In this document: piece by piece, positions 9,210 through 22,101 of the stretch
How positions within the stretch are numbered: the stretch's first letter is position 1
How the letters are laid out: each line of letters opens with the position of its first letter
NCBI GenBank assembly: GCA_947259045.1
Contig: CAMYKZ010000013.1
Span: forward strand, 1 to 64,000
DNA: 64,000 nt
DNA from: an uncultured Afifella sp.
GTDB taxonomy: Bacteria; Pseudomonadota; Alphaproteobacteria; Rhizobiales; Afifellaceae
Direction of reading: 5' to 3'
Made by a program: the position numbers and the translations under genes
Notes under the pieces: model-generated
Databases searched by the model: none
What the model was told of the DNA's origin: nothing
The model's input: only the letters and a program-made list of their open reading frames with translations

Positions 9210-10532
9210 TCAGACCAGCATGCCCATCGGGTTTTCAATATAGCCTTTGAACGCCTGGAGGAGTTGCGCGCCGAGTGCACCGTCGACGGCCCTGTGGTCG
9301 GTGGAAAGTGTCACGGTCATGATGGTTGCCGTGGCGATCGCGCCGTCGCGCACAATGGCCCTTTGCTCGCCTGCACCGACGGCAAGGATCGTGGCATGGG
9401 GCGGGTTGATGACGGCTGAAAAATCCCGGATGCCGAACATGCCGAGATTGGAAACCGCGGTTGTGCCGCCCTGATATTCTTCCGGTTTCAACTTCCGTTC
9501 ACGGGCGCGGGCGGCCATGTCCTTCATTTCATTGGCGATGACCGACAGGGGTTTGACATCCGCCTGCCTGATAACCGGCGTGATCAGGCCGCCCGGGATC
9601 GACACCGCAACACCGACGTCGGCATGTTTGTGGATCAGCATGGCTTCACTGGTCCATGTGGCGTTGGCTTCCGGCACGGCCATCAGCGCTTTCGCCAGCG
9701 CCTTGATCACCATGTCGTTGACTGACACTTTGTATGCCGGACGGTCATCCTTCACGGGTGCTGCCGCATTGATCTGCGTACGCATTGCAAGAAGGGCGTC
9801 CAGATTGCAGTCCAGCGTCAGATAGAAGTGCGGGATTGTCGATTTCGCCTCCGTCAGACGCCGGGCAATCGTCTTGCGCATGCCGTCATGGGGCACCGAT
9901 TCGAACGATCCTTCCTCAAACAGTTTCAGGACCTGCTCGTCGGCCATTCCGACTGGTCCGGCGGCCGAAGCGGGTGCTGCGGACGCCGGCGCGGCCTTGC
10001 CGGTGCCGGTTGCTATCGCGGTTTCGATATCGCGCTTGACGATGCGGCCATGCGGGCCTGTTCCGGTCAGTGCCGACAGATCAAGGCCGCCTTCCTTCGC
10101 CAACCGCCTGGCAAGCGGCGAGGCAAAGACCTTCGCGCCCGCAGCCGGTGCGACAGAATCGTTCTGTTTGGCGGCCGCAGGCGCCGGCGCGGGATCCGGT
10201 GCCGCGGCGGCAGTTTCAGGCTCAGCCGGGGCGGCGGGAGCCTGAGCGGGTCCACCTGCCGCCGGGGCCTCGACCGATGCTGCGTCCTCCCCCTCTTCCG
10301 CCAGAACCGCTATGATCGCGTTGACGGCGACGTCGGCGGTCCCCTCCGAAATCAGGATCTTGGCCACCGTACCCTCGTCGACCGCCTCAACTTCCATCGT
10401 CGCCTTGTCGGTTTCAATTTCCGCAATCACGTCACCGGAGGAGACAGTGTCACCTTCCTTGACCAGCCATTTGGCGAGATTGCCGGTTTCCATCGTTGGC
10501 GACAGCGCCGGCATAAGGATATTGATCGGCAT
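9210..10532 (-). CDS. pdhC: Pyruvate dehydrogenase E2, dihydrolipoamide acetyltransferase
   Basis: 440 residues from the ATG at 10532; the open frame extends upstream, but homology begins at [14 protein letters not shown]. Domain order: one lipoyl domain (lysine in DKA, Lys43), an Ala/Pro/Glu-rich linker, the E1/E3-binding domain (FASPLARRLAKE, about 138-175), and the catalytic core ending with DHRAVDG (His413, Asp417). It transfers acetyl groups to CoA and scaffolds the complex. pdhB ends 94 bases upstream and lpd starts 135 bases downstream. Confidence 0.96.
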   Translation of the reverse strand: MPINILMPALSPTMETGNLAKWLVKEGDTVSSGDVIAEIETDKATMEVEAVDEGTVAKILISEGTADVAVNAIIAVLAEEGEDAASVEAPAAGGPAQAPAAPAEPETAAAAPDPAPAPAAAKQNDSVAPAAGAKVFASPLARRLAKEGGLDLSALTGTGPHGRIVKRDIETAIATGTGKAAPASAAPASAAGPVGMADEQVLKLFEEGSFESVPHDGMRKTIARRLTEAKSTIPHFYLTLDCNLDALLAMRTQINAAAPVKDDRPAYKVSVNDMVIKALAKALMAVPEANATWTSEAMLIHKHADVGVAVSIPGGLITPVIRQADVKPLSVIANEMKDMAARARERKLKPEEYQGGTTAVSNLGMFGIRDFSAVINPPHATILAVGAGEQRAIVRDGAIATATIMTVTLSTDHRAVDGALGAQLLQAFKGYIENPMGMLV

Positions 10533-10626
10533 TAGAGCACTTTCCCCCGATTGCATTCCGTCATTCTGGTTTCTGCATAGTCTGCAGGATCTTGATGATG
10601 CGTCATGATTACTACAGCATCGTCGT

Positions 10627-12009
10627 TCAACTGGCGTAGGAAACGGCCTTGACGGCCGCGACGACTTCTCCGACATTCGGCAGCGCCAGTTTTTCAAGGT
10701 TCGCCGCATACGGCATCGGCACATCCTTGCCGTTGATGCGAATGACCGGCGCATCCAGATAGTCGAATGCCTTTTCCATCACTTGAGCGGAAATGTCGGA
10801 CCCGATCGAGTTTTGCGGCCAGCCTTCCTCCACAGTGACGCACCGCCCGGTCTTCTTGACGGAGCGGATAACGCTTTCAATATCCATGGGCCGAAGGGTG
10901 CGCAAATCGATCACTTCACAATCGATCCCCTCGCCGGCCAGCGCTTCCGCCGCTTTCAGGGCATAGGTCATACCGATGCCGAACGACACGATCGTCGCAT
11001 CATTGCCGGCGCGTGCGATTTTCGCCTTGCCGATCGGAATCGTGAAATCATCGAGCTTGGGAACCGGGGACGATTGTCCGTAGAGAATTTCGTTCTCAAG
11101 AAAAATCACCGGATTGGGATCACGGATCGCCGATTTCAATAGCCCTTTGGCATCGGCGGCGGTATGCGGCATGACGACCTTGAGGCCCGGCACATGGCTG
11201 AACCATGCGGCATAATCCTGGCTGTGCTGGGCGGCAACACGGGCTGCAGCGCCGTTGGGGCCGCGGAACACGATCGGACAACCCATCTGCCCGCCCGACA
11301 TAAAAAGTGTCTTGGCGGCGGAATTGATGATGTGATCCATCGCCTGCATGGCAAAGTTGAACGTCATGAATTCGACGATCGGACGCAAGCCGGAAAATGC
11401 GGCGCCGACACCTAGCCCTGCAAACCCGTGTTCGGTAATCGGCGTATCGATCACCCGCCGGGCGCCGAACTCATCCAAAAGACCCTGGGTAATCTTGTAG
11501 GCGCCTTGATATTCGGCAACTTCCTCACCCATCACAAAGACATCGTCGGAAGCGCGCATCTCTTCTGCCATTGCGTCGCGAAGAGCCTCGCGAACCGTCG
11601 TCTCCACCATTTCCGTGCCTTCAGGAACATCCGGCGAGGTATCGACACTGGCTGCCGGGGCCGCAGGCACGGGTGCTGCTTCTGCAGCCGGTTCCGGCGC
11701 CTGAGCTTCGGCCGGCGCAGAAGCACCGTTTGCAGATGACGAGGATGAAATATCGGAAGCGTCTTCGCCGTCTCCGACGATCACGGCAATCGGCGTATTC
11801 ACTTTTACCCCGTCCGTACCCTCGGCGATCAGAATCTTGCCGATCTTTCCCTCGTCGACGGCTTCGACTTCCATCGTAGCCTTGTCGGTTTCAATTTCGG
11901 CGATGACGTCGCCGGCGGCAATCTCATCGCCTTCCTTGACGGTCCACTTGGCAAGTTTGCCTTCTTCCATGGTCGGAGAAAGCGCTGGCATCAAAATCTC
12001 AATTGGCAT
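10627..12009 (-). CDS. pdhB: Pyruvate dehydrogenase E1 beta with N-terminal lipoyl domain
   Basis: 460 residues. The first ~80 are a full lipoyl domain nearly identical in motif to that of PdhC (DKATMEVEA, Lys43), then an Ala/Pro linker, then the transketolase pyrimidine-binding and C-terminal domains ([44 protein letters not shown]). A lipoyl domain on E1 beta is a known feature of many alphaproteobacterial complexes and adds swinging arms to the assembly. The start has a GGGGAAG ribosome site about 8 bases upstream, and the gap to pdhA is 11 bases. Confidence 0.96.
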   Translation of the reverse strand: MPIEILMPALSPTMEEGKLAKWTVKEGDEIAAGDVIAEIETDKATMEVEAVDEGKIGKILIAEGTDGVKVNTPIAVIVGDGEDASDISSSSSANGASAPAEAQAPEPAAEAAPVPAAPAASVDTSPDVPEGTEMVETTVREALRDAMAEEMRASDDVFVMGEEVAEYQGAYKITQGLLDEFGARRVIDTPITEHGFAGLGVGAAFSGLRPIVEFMTFNFAMQAMDHIINSAAKTLFMSGGQMGCPIVFRGPNGAAARVAAQHSQDYAAWFSHVPGLKVVMPHTAADAKGLLKSAIRDPNPVIFLENEILYGQSSPVPKLDDFTIPIGKAKIARAGNDATIVSFGIGMTYALKAAEALAGEGIDCEVIDLRTLRPMDIESVIRSVKKTGRCVTVEEGWPQNSIGSDISAQVMEKAFDYLDAPVIRINGKDVPMPYAANLEKLALPNVGEVVAAVKAVSYAS

Positions 12010-12020
12010 TTCCGCTTCCC

Positions 12021-13091
12021 CTACTCAGCCGCTTCAGCGGTCTCACGATAAATATCCGTCCAGAGTTCCGCCGGATCCGGTTCTGGATCAGACTGGGCAA
12101 ATTCCGCCGAATCCGAAACCACCTGACGTATCTCCTTGTCGACAGCCTTCAGATCGTCTTCACTCGCCCACTTGTTGGCGATCAGACGGTCTTTGACCTG
12201 ATCGATCGGATCATGCTCGGAACGCATTTTCTGGACTTCTTCCTTGGGCCGGTATTTGGCCGGATCCGACATGGAGTGTCCGCGGTAACGATAGGTCATC
12301 ATTTCAAGGATGATCGGCCCATTGCCGGAGCGGGCATGATCCGTCGCCAGATCTGCAGCGGCATTGACGGCACGAACATCCATGCCGTCGACCTGAATGC
12401 CGGGAATGTCATAGGATTGGCCGCGCCGGCACAGTTCCGTCGTGGCGGAGGCCCGCTGAATGCTGGTGCCCATGCCGTAGCGATTGTTCTCAATCACGTA
12501 GATTGCCGGAAGCGACCACAGCTTGGCCATGTTGAAACTTTCATAGACCTGGCCCTGATTGACCGCGCCATCGCCAAAATAGGTGACGCTGACATTTCCG
12601 TTGCTGCGGTAGCGATTGGCGAAAGCAAGCCCGGTCCCCAACGGAACCTGGGCGGCGACAATACCGTGGCCGCCGTAGAATTCCTTCTCTTTTGAGAACA
12701 TGTGCATCGATCCGCCCTTGCCGCGGGAATACCCCCCGCGGCGGCCGGTCAATTCCGCCATGACGCCGCGCGCTTCCATTCCGGTGGCCAGCATGTGCCC
12801 GTGATCGCGGTAGCCGGTGATCACCTGATCACCCTGCTGCAAGGCCATTTGCATGCCGACCACGACGGCTTCCTGGCCGATGTAGAGATGGCAGAAGCCG
12901 CCAATCAGCCCCATTCCGTACAGCTGCCCCGCTTTTTCTTCAAACCGGCGGATCAGCAGCATTTCCCGGTAAGCCGCAAGATCCTCTTCCTTGGAAAAAC
13001 TCTTCGGCTTCGGCGCACTGGATACAGTCGACGCAGCGGTTTTGGAATTCTGAGCGCGGCCCCGCTTCGAGGCGGCCTTGGCTTCAGCCAT
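12021..13091 (-). CDS. pdhA: Pyruvate dehydrogenase E1 alpha
   Basis: 356 residues. Thiamine-diphosphate-dependent decarboxylation of pyruvate, as a heterotetramer with PdhB. The TPP/Mg motif starts at [11 protein letters not shown] and ends at [11 protein letters not shown]; the regulatory-loop segment [15 protein letters not shown] is conserved. The N-terminus is lysine/alanine-rich and poorly conserved. A GGAGG precedes the ATG at about 5 bases. First gene of the pdhABC run; the 114-bp gap to the FtsB-like gene should contain its promoter. Confidence 0.97.
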   Translation of the reverse strand: MAEAKAASKRGRAQNSKTAASTVSSAPKPKSFSKEEDLAAYREMLLIRRFEEKAGQLYGMGLIGGFCHLYIGQEAVVVGMQMALQQGDQVITGYRDHGHMLATGMEARGVMAELTGRRGGYSRGKGGSMHMFSKEKEFYGGHGIVAAQVPLGTGLAFANRYRSNGNVSVTYFGDGAVNQGQVYESFNMAKLWSLPAIYVIENNRYGMGTSIQRASATTELCRRGQSYDIPGIQVDGMDVRAVNAAADLATDHARSGNGPIILEMMTYRYRGHSMSDPAKYRPKEEVQKMRSEHDPIDQVKDRLIANKWASEDDLKAVDKEIRQVVSDSAEFAQSDPEPDPAELWTDIYRETAEAAE

Positions 13092-13205
13092 ATTTTCCTC
13101 CGATCATTTATGACGTTTGGAAAAACCATATAGATCGGAGGCGCTTGGGAAAAGGTTAGAAACGAATAACTGCCATGCAGATATGAATATCCGCGCTCGT
13201 AGCCT

Positions 13206-13526
13206 TTAACGTGCCAATGGAAGCATGATGATGAGATCGTTCTCATGGGCCATGTTCAGGGATTCACGGGCTTTTTCGTCGATAAGATCCGGATCCAGAC
13301 TTTCCGGGCGCATCAGGGCCACCCGTTTTTCCAGTTGCTCTTTTTCCTGGCTGGACTGTTCGTACTGGACAACAAGCGCAGTCTCGCGATCCTGCAGCCG
13401 CTTCAGGGCAAACAGGCCATAGTCGCCCTCAACGGCGTGGAAGGAGAAATACCCGAGGATCAAGAGACAGCCGGCCGGTATGAAAAACGGCTTCAGTTTC
13501 GACTGCTTACGCTGACGTGTCGACAT
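13206..13526 (-). CDS. FtsB/DivIC-like septum formation initiator
   Basis: 106 residues: basic N-terminus, one transmembrane helix (about 14-30), then a heptad-rich coiled coil (LQDRETALVVQYEQ ... LEKRVALM) and a conserved LDPDLIDEKARESLN tail. This is the topology of the FtsB family, which joins FtsL and FtsQ in the divisome. The position between eno and pdhA is the usual one in alphaproteobacteria. Assignment rests on family architecture; sequence identity to characterised FtsB is low. Confidence 0.85.
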   Translation of the reverse strand: MSTRQRKQSKLKPFFIPAGCLLILGYFSFHAVEGDYGLFALKRLQDRETALVVQYEQSSQEKEQLEKRVALMRPESLDPDLIDEKARESLNMAHENDLIIMLPLAR

Positions 13527-13572
13527 TCAAACTGCGACCTGGACTAAACGAACTCGGAACGAAACAAACTCA

Positions 13573-13603
13573 TGGGACGTACGCAATACCTGTCTTCGTC
13601 CCA
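13573..13603. repeat. Inverted repeat between eno and the ftsB-like gene
   Basis: TGGGACG (13573-13579) and CGTCCCA (13597-13603) flank a 17-base spacer in the 176-bp gap. No U-tract follows on either strand, so it is not an intrinsic terminator. An operator or an mRNA processing/leader structure are both possible. The remainder of the gap near 13660-13675 has only a weak CCCG/CGGG hairpin after the eno stop. Confidence 0.4.
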
Positions 13604-13702
13604 CGTTCAGGACTGTAAACAAACAGCGTAAAGAAACAGTTTGCGGCAAAACTTATTTCCGTCCCGGTTTGGGTCGGGATTGTTTACAAGCGCTTAACGC
13701 GG

Positions 13703-15037
<1,335 letters not shown>

Positions 15038-15127
15038 CTAATCGAACGCGGAAAAGCCATAGTAACGTCAACGCTGCGCCTTAAACGACATCCATTTTAA
15101 ACTGGTCAATTGAGAAGGAGACTGATT

Positions 15128-15325
15128 GTGCAAATTCATCATTACACCTTTGCCGGTATCCTCATCGCTTCGGCAATCGGGCTTTCGGCCTGCGACAATA
15201 GCGGCGATCCGAGTTCAACGGGGTCAACCAACGCACCGGCGATGCAGAGCGACGAAGCCCCGGCCCAGGCGATACCGGCACCGGATGAAAACACACCGAC
15301 CGACGGCACGAACACCGGCGGCTGA
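15128..15325 (+). CDS. Very small lipoprotein, unknown function
   Basis: 65 residues from a GTG at 15128, selected because AGAAGGAG (15113-15120) ends 7 bases upstream. The signal peptide ends in LSAC with Cys22 as lipidation site. The mature ~44 residues are Ser/Thr/Pro/Asp-rich with no hydrophobic core, so probably disordered. It lies alone on the plus strand between eno and kdsA and stops 4 bases before the convergent kdsA stop. I do not recognise a family. Confidence 0.65.
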   Translation: MQIHHYTFAGILIASAIGLSACDNSGDPSSTGSTNAPAMQSDEAPAQAIPAPDENTPTDGTNTGG

Positions 15326-15329
15326 CAGT

Positions 15330-16172
15330 TCAGTCCGACGTCTGTTTAGCCAGTTGGTCGAATTTCATCAGGGTTTCAAGAAGCCGTTCCATCTCGTCAA
15401 GCCGCATCATGTTCGGACCGTCTGACGGTGCATTATCGGGATCCTGATGGGTTTCAATGAACAGCCCGGCGATGCCAATCGCTGTGGCTGCACGGGATAG
15501 TGCTGGCACGAAATGGCGTTCTCCGCCGGACGATTCCCCCCGTCCGCCGGGTTGCGCGACAGAGTGGGTCGCATCGAATATGACCGGCGCACCGGTTTCC
15601 GCCATTATCGGCAAAGCGCGGAAATCCGTCACCAGCGCGTTATATCCGAACGACGCCCCGCGTTCGGTGAGCAGGACATTGGGGTTTCCGCTGCCGGTGA
15701 CCTTTGCCAGCACATTCTTCATGTCCCAGGGCGCAAGAAACTGCCCCTTCTTCACGTTGACGACGCGCCCGGTCTTTGCTGCTGCAACCAGCAGATCCGT
15801 CTGGCGGCACAGAAAAGCCGGTATCTGCAGAATATCGACAATGGCGGCAACCTCGGCGCATTGCGCTGCTTCGTGGACATCCGTCACGACCGGGAGCCCG
15901 AATTCGGCCTTCAGGTCTTCAAATACCTGCAGCGCCTGCTCAAGGCCAATTCCCCTCGCGCCTGAAATGCTGGTGCGATTGGCTTTGTCAAAGCTGCTCT
16001 TGTAGACAAATCCGACGCCGACCCGCTCGCAGATCTGCTTGAGTGCGCCGGCCATGTCAAAAGCATGTTCGCGGCTCTCCATCTGGCACGGACCGGCAAT
16101 CAGGGTGAGCGGCAGGTGGTTGCCGAATGTGGCAGACCCTGCTTCCACAACAGTGTTTGGAGACATATTCAC
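15330..16172 (-). CDS. kdsA: 3-deoxy-8-phosphooctulonate (KDO-8-P) synthase
   Basis: 280 residues, standard length. It condenses phosphoenolpyruvate with arabinose-5-phosphate to make the KDO precursor of lipopolysaccharide. Motifs: IAGPCQMESREHA near residue 26, YKSSFDKANRTS, TDVHE, and ATHSVAQPGG. The GTG at 16172 has GAGG seven bases upstream and overlaps the VOC gene stop (GTGA); an ATG two codons later is the alternative start. Its substrate PEP is made by the enolase encoded next door. Confidence 0.96.
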   Translation of the reverse strand: MNMSPNTVVEAGSATFGNHLPLTLIAGPCQMESREHAFDMAGALKQICERVGVGFVYKSSFDKANRTSISGARGIGLEQALQVFEDLKAEFGLPVVTDVHEAAQCAEVAAIVDILQIPAFLCRQTDLLVAAAKTGRVVNVKKGQFLAPWDMKNVLAKVTGSGNPNVLLTERGASFGYNALVTDFRALPIMAETGAPVIFDATHSVAQPGGRGESSGGERHFVPALSRAATAIGIAGLFIETHQDPDNAPSDGPNMMRLDEMERLLETLMKFDQLAKQTSD

Positions 16173-17053
16173 GATAAATCCTCTTCGAACACGATGAACG
16201 CCCCCTGCCCCGGCGCCGGATCGACAATGACCCGTGAATCATGCTGACGGTAATCAATACCATTATCCTGCAAAATCTCCACCAGAGCGCCCCGGCTGCC
16301 GACGACAATCTGCATTCCACGCAGGCGCAAACCGCGGCCATGATGATCTAAACCGATCCCGAACATCGCACGCATTGCATCCGGTGTCAGAATAGAGACG
16401 ACGCCGCCCCCGGTATCCGCCTCAATGCCGGCTGACGACGCTCTTATGGAACGCTGTCCGCACACCGTCTCAAGATAATACTGGAAATCCGATGGATTCG
16501 GCTCCGACAGATAGACTGCTCTCACGCCCGACGCGCCATTGGAATGAACGACGTTGCTGTCGGTCCAGACAATTTCCGGCGAAAGATGCTGACAGGCAAA
16601 TAGCAGCGCATCCGGAGACCGATGATCTTCGGCGTAGGCGAGACGAACACCGATCCGCGCTTCACTGCCGTCGGGACCGATTGCCGAACGGTCGAAGGCA
16701 AAGGGCTGACCGGCGGCATAACCCAGACGGGTGAATTCATCATGAGCGGTGTCGGCATCCGATGTCTTCAGCGCGAGCATGGCAAAGCCTTCGTCGTGAC
16801 GAAAACGAAAGGCGTCCTGGCGCCGGACAAACACGTTCCCTTCGACGATCGCCTGTTCTGCATCGTCCCGGTTTCCCGGTGCAAGCGGCTCCAGATAGGT
16901 CCGGTTGGAAAACATGATGCAGCAATTCTGGGTACCAAACGGATGCTGCCTGTCCGGCTGAACCTGAAAGCCAAGGTTTTCGAACCGGCTTCTGGCCACG
17001 GCAAGGCTCAGGACCGGCAGGACCAGATGATCGATCGGGCGCGGCTTGATCAT
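16169..17053 (-). CDS. VOC-superfamily (glyoxalase-like) protein
   Basis: About 294 residues. The ATG at 17053 is preferred because GGAGGG lies about 10 bases upstream; a start six codons earlier is possible. The N-terminal DHLVLPVLSLAVARSRFENLGFQV is not quoted in full here but fits the glyoxalase-like fold, with a potential metal ligand at His9 in IDHLVL. The protein appears to hold two VOC-type halves. Substrate is unknown. It sits in pyrG-VOC-kdsA order with a 4-base overlap into kdsA, suggesting co-translation rather than shared pathway. Confidence 0.75.
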   Translation of the reverse strand: MIKPRPIDHLVLPVLSLAVARSRFENLGFQVQPDRQHPFGTQNCCIMFSNRTYLEPLAPGNRDDAEQAIVEGNVFVRRQDAFRFRHDEGFAMLALKTSDADTAHDEFTRLGYAAGQPFAFDRSAIGPDGSEARIGVRLAYAEDHRSPDALLFACQHLSPEIVWTDSNVVHSNGASGVRAVYLSEPNPSDFQYYLETVCGQRSIRASSAGIEADTGGGVVSILTPDAMRAMFGIGLDHHGRGLRLRGMQIVVGSRGALVEILQDNGIDYRQHDSRVIVDPAPGQGAFIVFEEDLS

Positions 17054-17095
17054 GGTACGCTTGCCCTCCATGTAAACGGCTTCGATTGTCCGAAA

Positions 17096-18736
<1,641 letters not shown>

Positions 18737-18765
18737 TTAGCCTGTGAAAATCGATTCGGGGAGTC

Positions 18766-18796
18766 AAAAAAGTCCCGGGCCGCTCACAGGCCCGGG
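18766..18796 (-). terminator. Intrinsic terminator after secG
   Basis: Perfect 8-bp GC-only stem (CCCGGGCC / GGCCCGGG at 18774-18781 and 18789-18796) with a 7-base loop. On the minus strand it is followed by ACTTTTTT. It begins about 13 bases past the secG stop. Confidence 0.9.
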
Positions 18797-18809
18797 TTAT
18801 TCACGTATT

Positions 18810-19226
18810 TTAGTTTGAACTGTCGGCCGGCGGCGATTGTGGCTCCGCCGGCAGACCTGAACCCTGACGCAGGCCTTCCAGCACCGATCCGCCCTCAGCG
18901 GGTGGCGTCTGGATCTGACCGTCCGTCGGCACCGCCGGGGCGGACTGGACCGCATCGCTTCCCGGAAGCTGGTTCAGAACATCGGTTGGACTGGATTCCA
19001 GTCTTGCCAGCAATGTCAGGCCAATTGACGTGGCGAAAAACGCTACGGCCAATATACCGGTTGTGCGGGTCAGCAGATTACCGACACCACGCCCGGACAT
19101 CATCCCGCCGCCGCCGCCACCGCCGCCACCCATGCCCAGTGCCCCGCCTTCTGAACGCTGCAGCAGAACAAGCGCGATCAGGCCCAGAACGACCATCAGG
19201 TGAATTACGATTAGAACTGTTGTCAT
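18810..19226 (-). CDS. secG: Preprotein translocase subunit SecG
   Basis: 138 residues from the ATG at 19226; upstream open frame is non-homologous. Two transmembrane helices (about 3-22 and 52-72) flank the conserved LLQRSEGGALGMGGG segment with a nine-glycine run. The C-terminal ~60 residues are a Pro/Gln/Ser-rich extension typical of alphaproteobacterial SecG. It is an accessory subunit of the SecYEG channel. It follows tpiA on the same strand and ends in a strong terminator. Confidence 0.93.
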   Translation of the reverse strand: MTTVLIVIHLMVVLGLIALVLLQRSEGGALGMGGGGGGGGGMMSGRGVGNLLTRTTGILAVAFFATSIGLTLLARLESSPTDVLNQLPGSDAVQSAPAVPTDGQIQTPPAEGGSVLEGLRQGSGLPAEPQSPPADSSN

Positions 19227-19308
19227 GTTAGTCTCTTTAAATATCCGACGCGTTCTACACCACGCGCGCGGCAGATTGAAGTTGTTTTCTGTCGAATTTC
19301 CAAAGCGT

Positions 19309-20040
19309 TCAGGCTGCTGCGACAATCGCCAGAAAATCGTCAGCTTTCAGGCTCGCCCCGCCGACAAGCGCGCCATTGACATTGGGTACCGATAAAATCT
19401 CAGCCGCGTTTGCGGGTTTCACCGAGCCTCCATACAATATCCTGACGCGTTGTCCAGCATCCCCGAAGTGTGATGCCAGCCAATTTCTTATATGGTCATG
19501 CATGGCGGCAATGTCATCCTCACTTGCCGTACGGCCGGTTCCAATGGCCCAGACCGGTTCATAGGCGATGACGATATTGTCAGGATTTCCACCGGGGACG
19601 GAACCGTCGAGCTGGCTGCCGACCACCTTGAGCGCATCGCCGGCGTCGCGTTGCCGGTCTGTCTCGCCAACGCAGATAATTGCGTTGAGGCCGGCTTGGT
19701 GTGCAGCCATTGCCTTGGCCAGCACATCCGCGTCCTGCTCGCCATGGTCGGATCGGCGTTCCGAATGACCGACAATCACGGCAACGGCGCCGGCATCTGC
19801 GATCATCTGCGCGGAAATATCGCCGGTATGGGCGCCTGAGACTTCGGCATGGCAATCCTGCGCCCCGATCGCGAGTGCGGATCCGGCGGCGGCTTTAACC
19901 GCCGCCGGCAACAGCAGCGCGGGCGGACATATCATGGCATCAGCACCGGAATAATTCGCCAGCCCGGAGACGATCGACTGGATTTCGGAGATTTCGGCGG
20001 CCAGTCCGTTCATTTTCCAATTGCCGGCGATGAGAGTCAT
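19309..20040 (-). CDS. tpiA: Triosephosphate isomerase
   Basis: 243 residues from ATG 20040. It interconverts dihydroxyacetone phosphate and glyceraldehyde-3-phosphate. Catalytic signatures: GNWKMN (Lys9), VGHSERR with the electrophilic histidine, [11 protein letters not shown] with the catalytic glutamate, and [10 protein letters not shown] at the phosphate site. Divergent from ppiD across a 144-bp promoter region, an order common in the Rhizobiales. Confidence 0.97.
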   Translation of the reverse strand: MTLIAGNWKMNGLAAEISEIQSIVSGLANYSGADAMICPPALLLPAAVKAAAGSALAIGAQDCHAEVSGAHTGDISAQMIADAGAVAVIVGHSERRSDHGEQDADVLAKAMAAHQAGLNAIICVGETDRQRDAGDALKVVGSQLDGSVPGGNPDNIVIAYEPVWAIGTGRTASEDDIAAMHDHIRNWLASHFGDAGQRVRILYGGSVKPANAAEILSVPNVNGALVGGASLKADDFLAIVAAA

Positions 20041-20100
20041 TTTGATTTGCCTTCGCGAAGATGCTGTTGCAGTCAACACCACAAATGCGATTAATGCGGC

Positions 20101-20129
20101 TTGGCAGCGTTGATTGTCGATTCTATGAA
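20101..20129 (+). promoter_or_regulatory. Candidate promoter for ppiD-trpEGDC
   Basis: TTGGCA (20101-20106) and TATGAA (20124-20129) are separated by 17 bases, about 55 bases upstream of the ppiD start. It would drive the ppiD-trpE overlapping pair and possibly the whole run to moeA. Confidence 0.4.
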
Positions 20130-20184
20130 GAAACCAATACGGTTTATGCCGTGTCTGGTTTTCTGATCAAAGTGAGGGTTTTTC

Positions 20185-22101
20185 ATGCTCGATGCAATGC
20201 GTCAAGCGGCTACAGGTTGGGTGTCCAAGGTTCTTCTCGGGCTTCTGGCATTGAGTTTTGTTGCCTGGGGTATCACCGGCCGGCAGGCGGGCAACACCGG
20301 CGGCCAGGTTGCGCAGGTCGGCGATGTGCCAATCAGCACACAGAGTTTCAGCCGGGAACTGGAACGGCAGATCGACGGGTTTCGCCAGCAGCTCCAGCGC
20401 GGCATTTCGCTGGAACAGGCGAATGCACTGGGTATCCCTGAGCGGACTTTGGACACCCTTATTGCCCAGGCGGCCCTGGACGATCAGGCGCTTGATTATA
20501 ATCTCGGCGTATCAGACCAGGGCATCTCCGATGCTATCGCCAAGGATCCTTCGTTTCAGGTCGGCGGGAGATTTGACCGTGACGTCTTCCGGGATGCGCT
20601 CTCTCGCCGGAGCCTGACTGAACGCCAGTATATCAACGATCTGCGCTCGCAGATTATCCGAAACCAGCTGGCGACTGCGATCATCGGCGAAGTGGACCCG
20701 CCGCAATTGCTGACGGAGACGCTTTACAAATACCGTGCCGAAATCCGCGATATCTCATATATCCGCATAGACAATACCCTGATCGACCCGATTGGCGACC
20801 CGGATCAGGACGTTCTGAAGAGCTTCTTCGAACAGAACAAGGATCGTTACCAGGCACCCGAATACCGCAAGCTCGGCTATATTGCGCTGACACCGGACGT
20901 GATCACGGATCCGGCCAATATCACCGACGAACAGGTCAGCGAAAACTATGAGCGACGAAAAGCCCGTGATTTTACCAGCATTGCCCGGCGGCAATTTCAT
21001 CAGATCCGCTATCCGTCGAAAGAAGAGGCGCAAGCTGCCGCCGGGATGATTGCCGACGGCAAGAGCTTTGACGACCTGCTTGCCGCCAAAAACATGACGC
21101 TGGCCGCTGCCGATATCGGCTTGAAGTCCAAGCCGGAAATCATCGATGCCGATGTTGCCGAAGCGGTATTTTCCGCAAAACTGAATGACGTCGTGCCGGT
21201 GATCGAAGCGGGCCTCGGCCCGGCGATCGTCAGGGTCGGCAAAATCGAACCGGAAACCGTGACCCCGCTTTCGGAGGTGGCCGACAAGATCCGCGGCGCG
21301 CTGGCCGCACGGGAGGCTGTCAGACGGGTCACTGAACTCTATGATGAAATCGAGAATGAACGCGGTGCGGGCTCGACATTGCCGGAGGCGGCACAAACCC
21401 TGAAGCTGGATTATACCGTCGTTGATGCAATCGCGGCCGACGGTTCCAGGCCCGCCGGTTCCCCGGCTGATGAATTCCCTGGCCAGCGTGACGTTGCCAG
21501 GGATGCGTTTCTGAGTGACGTTGAGGTTGAGAACAATCCGGTCCGGATTGGAAACAATTCCTATGTTTTCTACGAGGTTCTCGGCATCGAACCGGCACGT
21601 CCGCTAACCCTTGAAGAAGCAAAAGACGATGTTGTTGCCGACTGGAAACGGGAAGAAACCAGCACCCGGGTCGGTGACCGGGCAACAAGCCTGTTTGAGC
21701 GGCTGAAAAATGGTGAGAGCCTGGAGGATATCGGCGTCGAGATCGGCGTTCTGGTCAAATTGCGAGACAATCTGCGCAGAAATGCGGCCCCGGACGGTCT
21801 CGGGCGCAATGCCGTTGCACAGGCGTTCGCAGGACCGGCAGGCCATACCGCCAATGCCGAAGCGGATATCGCGCCGGACCGGATCCTGATCCGGGTCGAC
21901 AAGGTCAGCGTGCCGGATTTCGCAGCCGATTCAGCTGATGCAAAAGCGGTTGACGCCCAGTTGCAACGCAGCCTTCAACTGGACCTGCTGCGGGCCTATG
22001 AAACGAAATTGCTTGCCTCGCGGCCGGCGTCGGTCAATCAGCTGGCATTCGACCAGATTACCGGTCGGGTCGAAAACCAGGGTGGCGGTCAGTACCCCTG
22101 A
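20185..22101 (+). CDS. ppiD: PpiD/SurA-type periplasmic peptidyl-prolyl isomerase
   Basis: 638 residues. A single N-terminal transmembrane anchor (about 15-31, LLGLLALSFVAWGI) holds a long periplasmic body: a SurA-N-like chaperone domain (about 40-210) and a central parvulin-type rotamase region (about 250-360, with RQFHQIRYPSKEEA and VPVIEAGLGPAIVRV). It is thought to help newly translocated outer-membrane proteins, fitting with BamA elsewhere in the window. The stop overlaps the trpE start by one base (TGATG), a conserved linkage with no obvious functional tie. Confidence 0.9.
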   Translation: MLDAMRQAATGWVSKVLLGLLALSFVAWGITGRQAGNTGGQVAQVGDVPISTQSFSRELERQIDGFRQQLQRGISLEQANALGIPERTLDTLIAQAALDDQALDYNLGVSDQGISDAIAKDPSFQVGGRFDRDVFRDALSRRSLTERQYINDLRSQIIRNQLATAIIGEVDPPQLLTETLYKYRAEIRDISYIRIDNTLIDPIGDPDQDVLKSFFEQNKDRYQAPEYRKLGYIALTPDVITDPANITDEQVSENYERRKARDFTSIARRQFHQIRYPSKEEAQAAAGMIADGKSFDDLLAAKNMTLAAADIGLKSKPEIIDADVAEAVFSAKLNDVVPVIEAGLGPAIVRVGKIEPETVTPLSEVADKIRGALAAREAVRRVTELYDEIENERGAGSTLPEAAQTLKLDYTVVDAIAADGSRPAGSPADEFPGQRDVARDAFLSDVEVENNPVRIGNNSYVFYEVLGIEPARPLTLEEAKDDVVADWKREETSTRVGDRATSLFERLKNGESLEDIGVEIGVLVKLRDNLRRNAAPDGLGRNAVAQAFAGPAGHTANAEADIAPDRILIRVDKVSVPDFAADSADAKAVDAQLQRSLQLDLLRAYETKLLASRPASVNQLAFDQITGRVENQGGGQYP

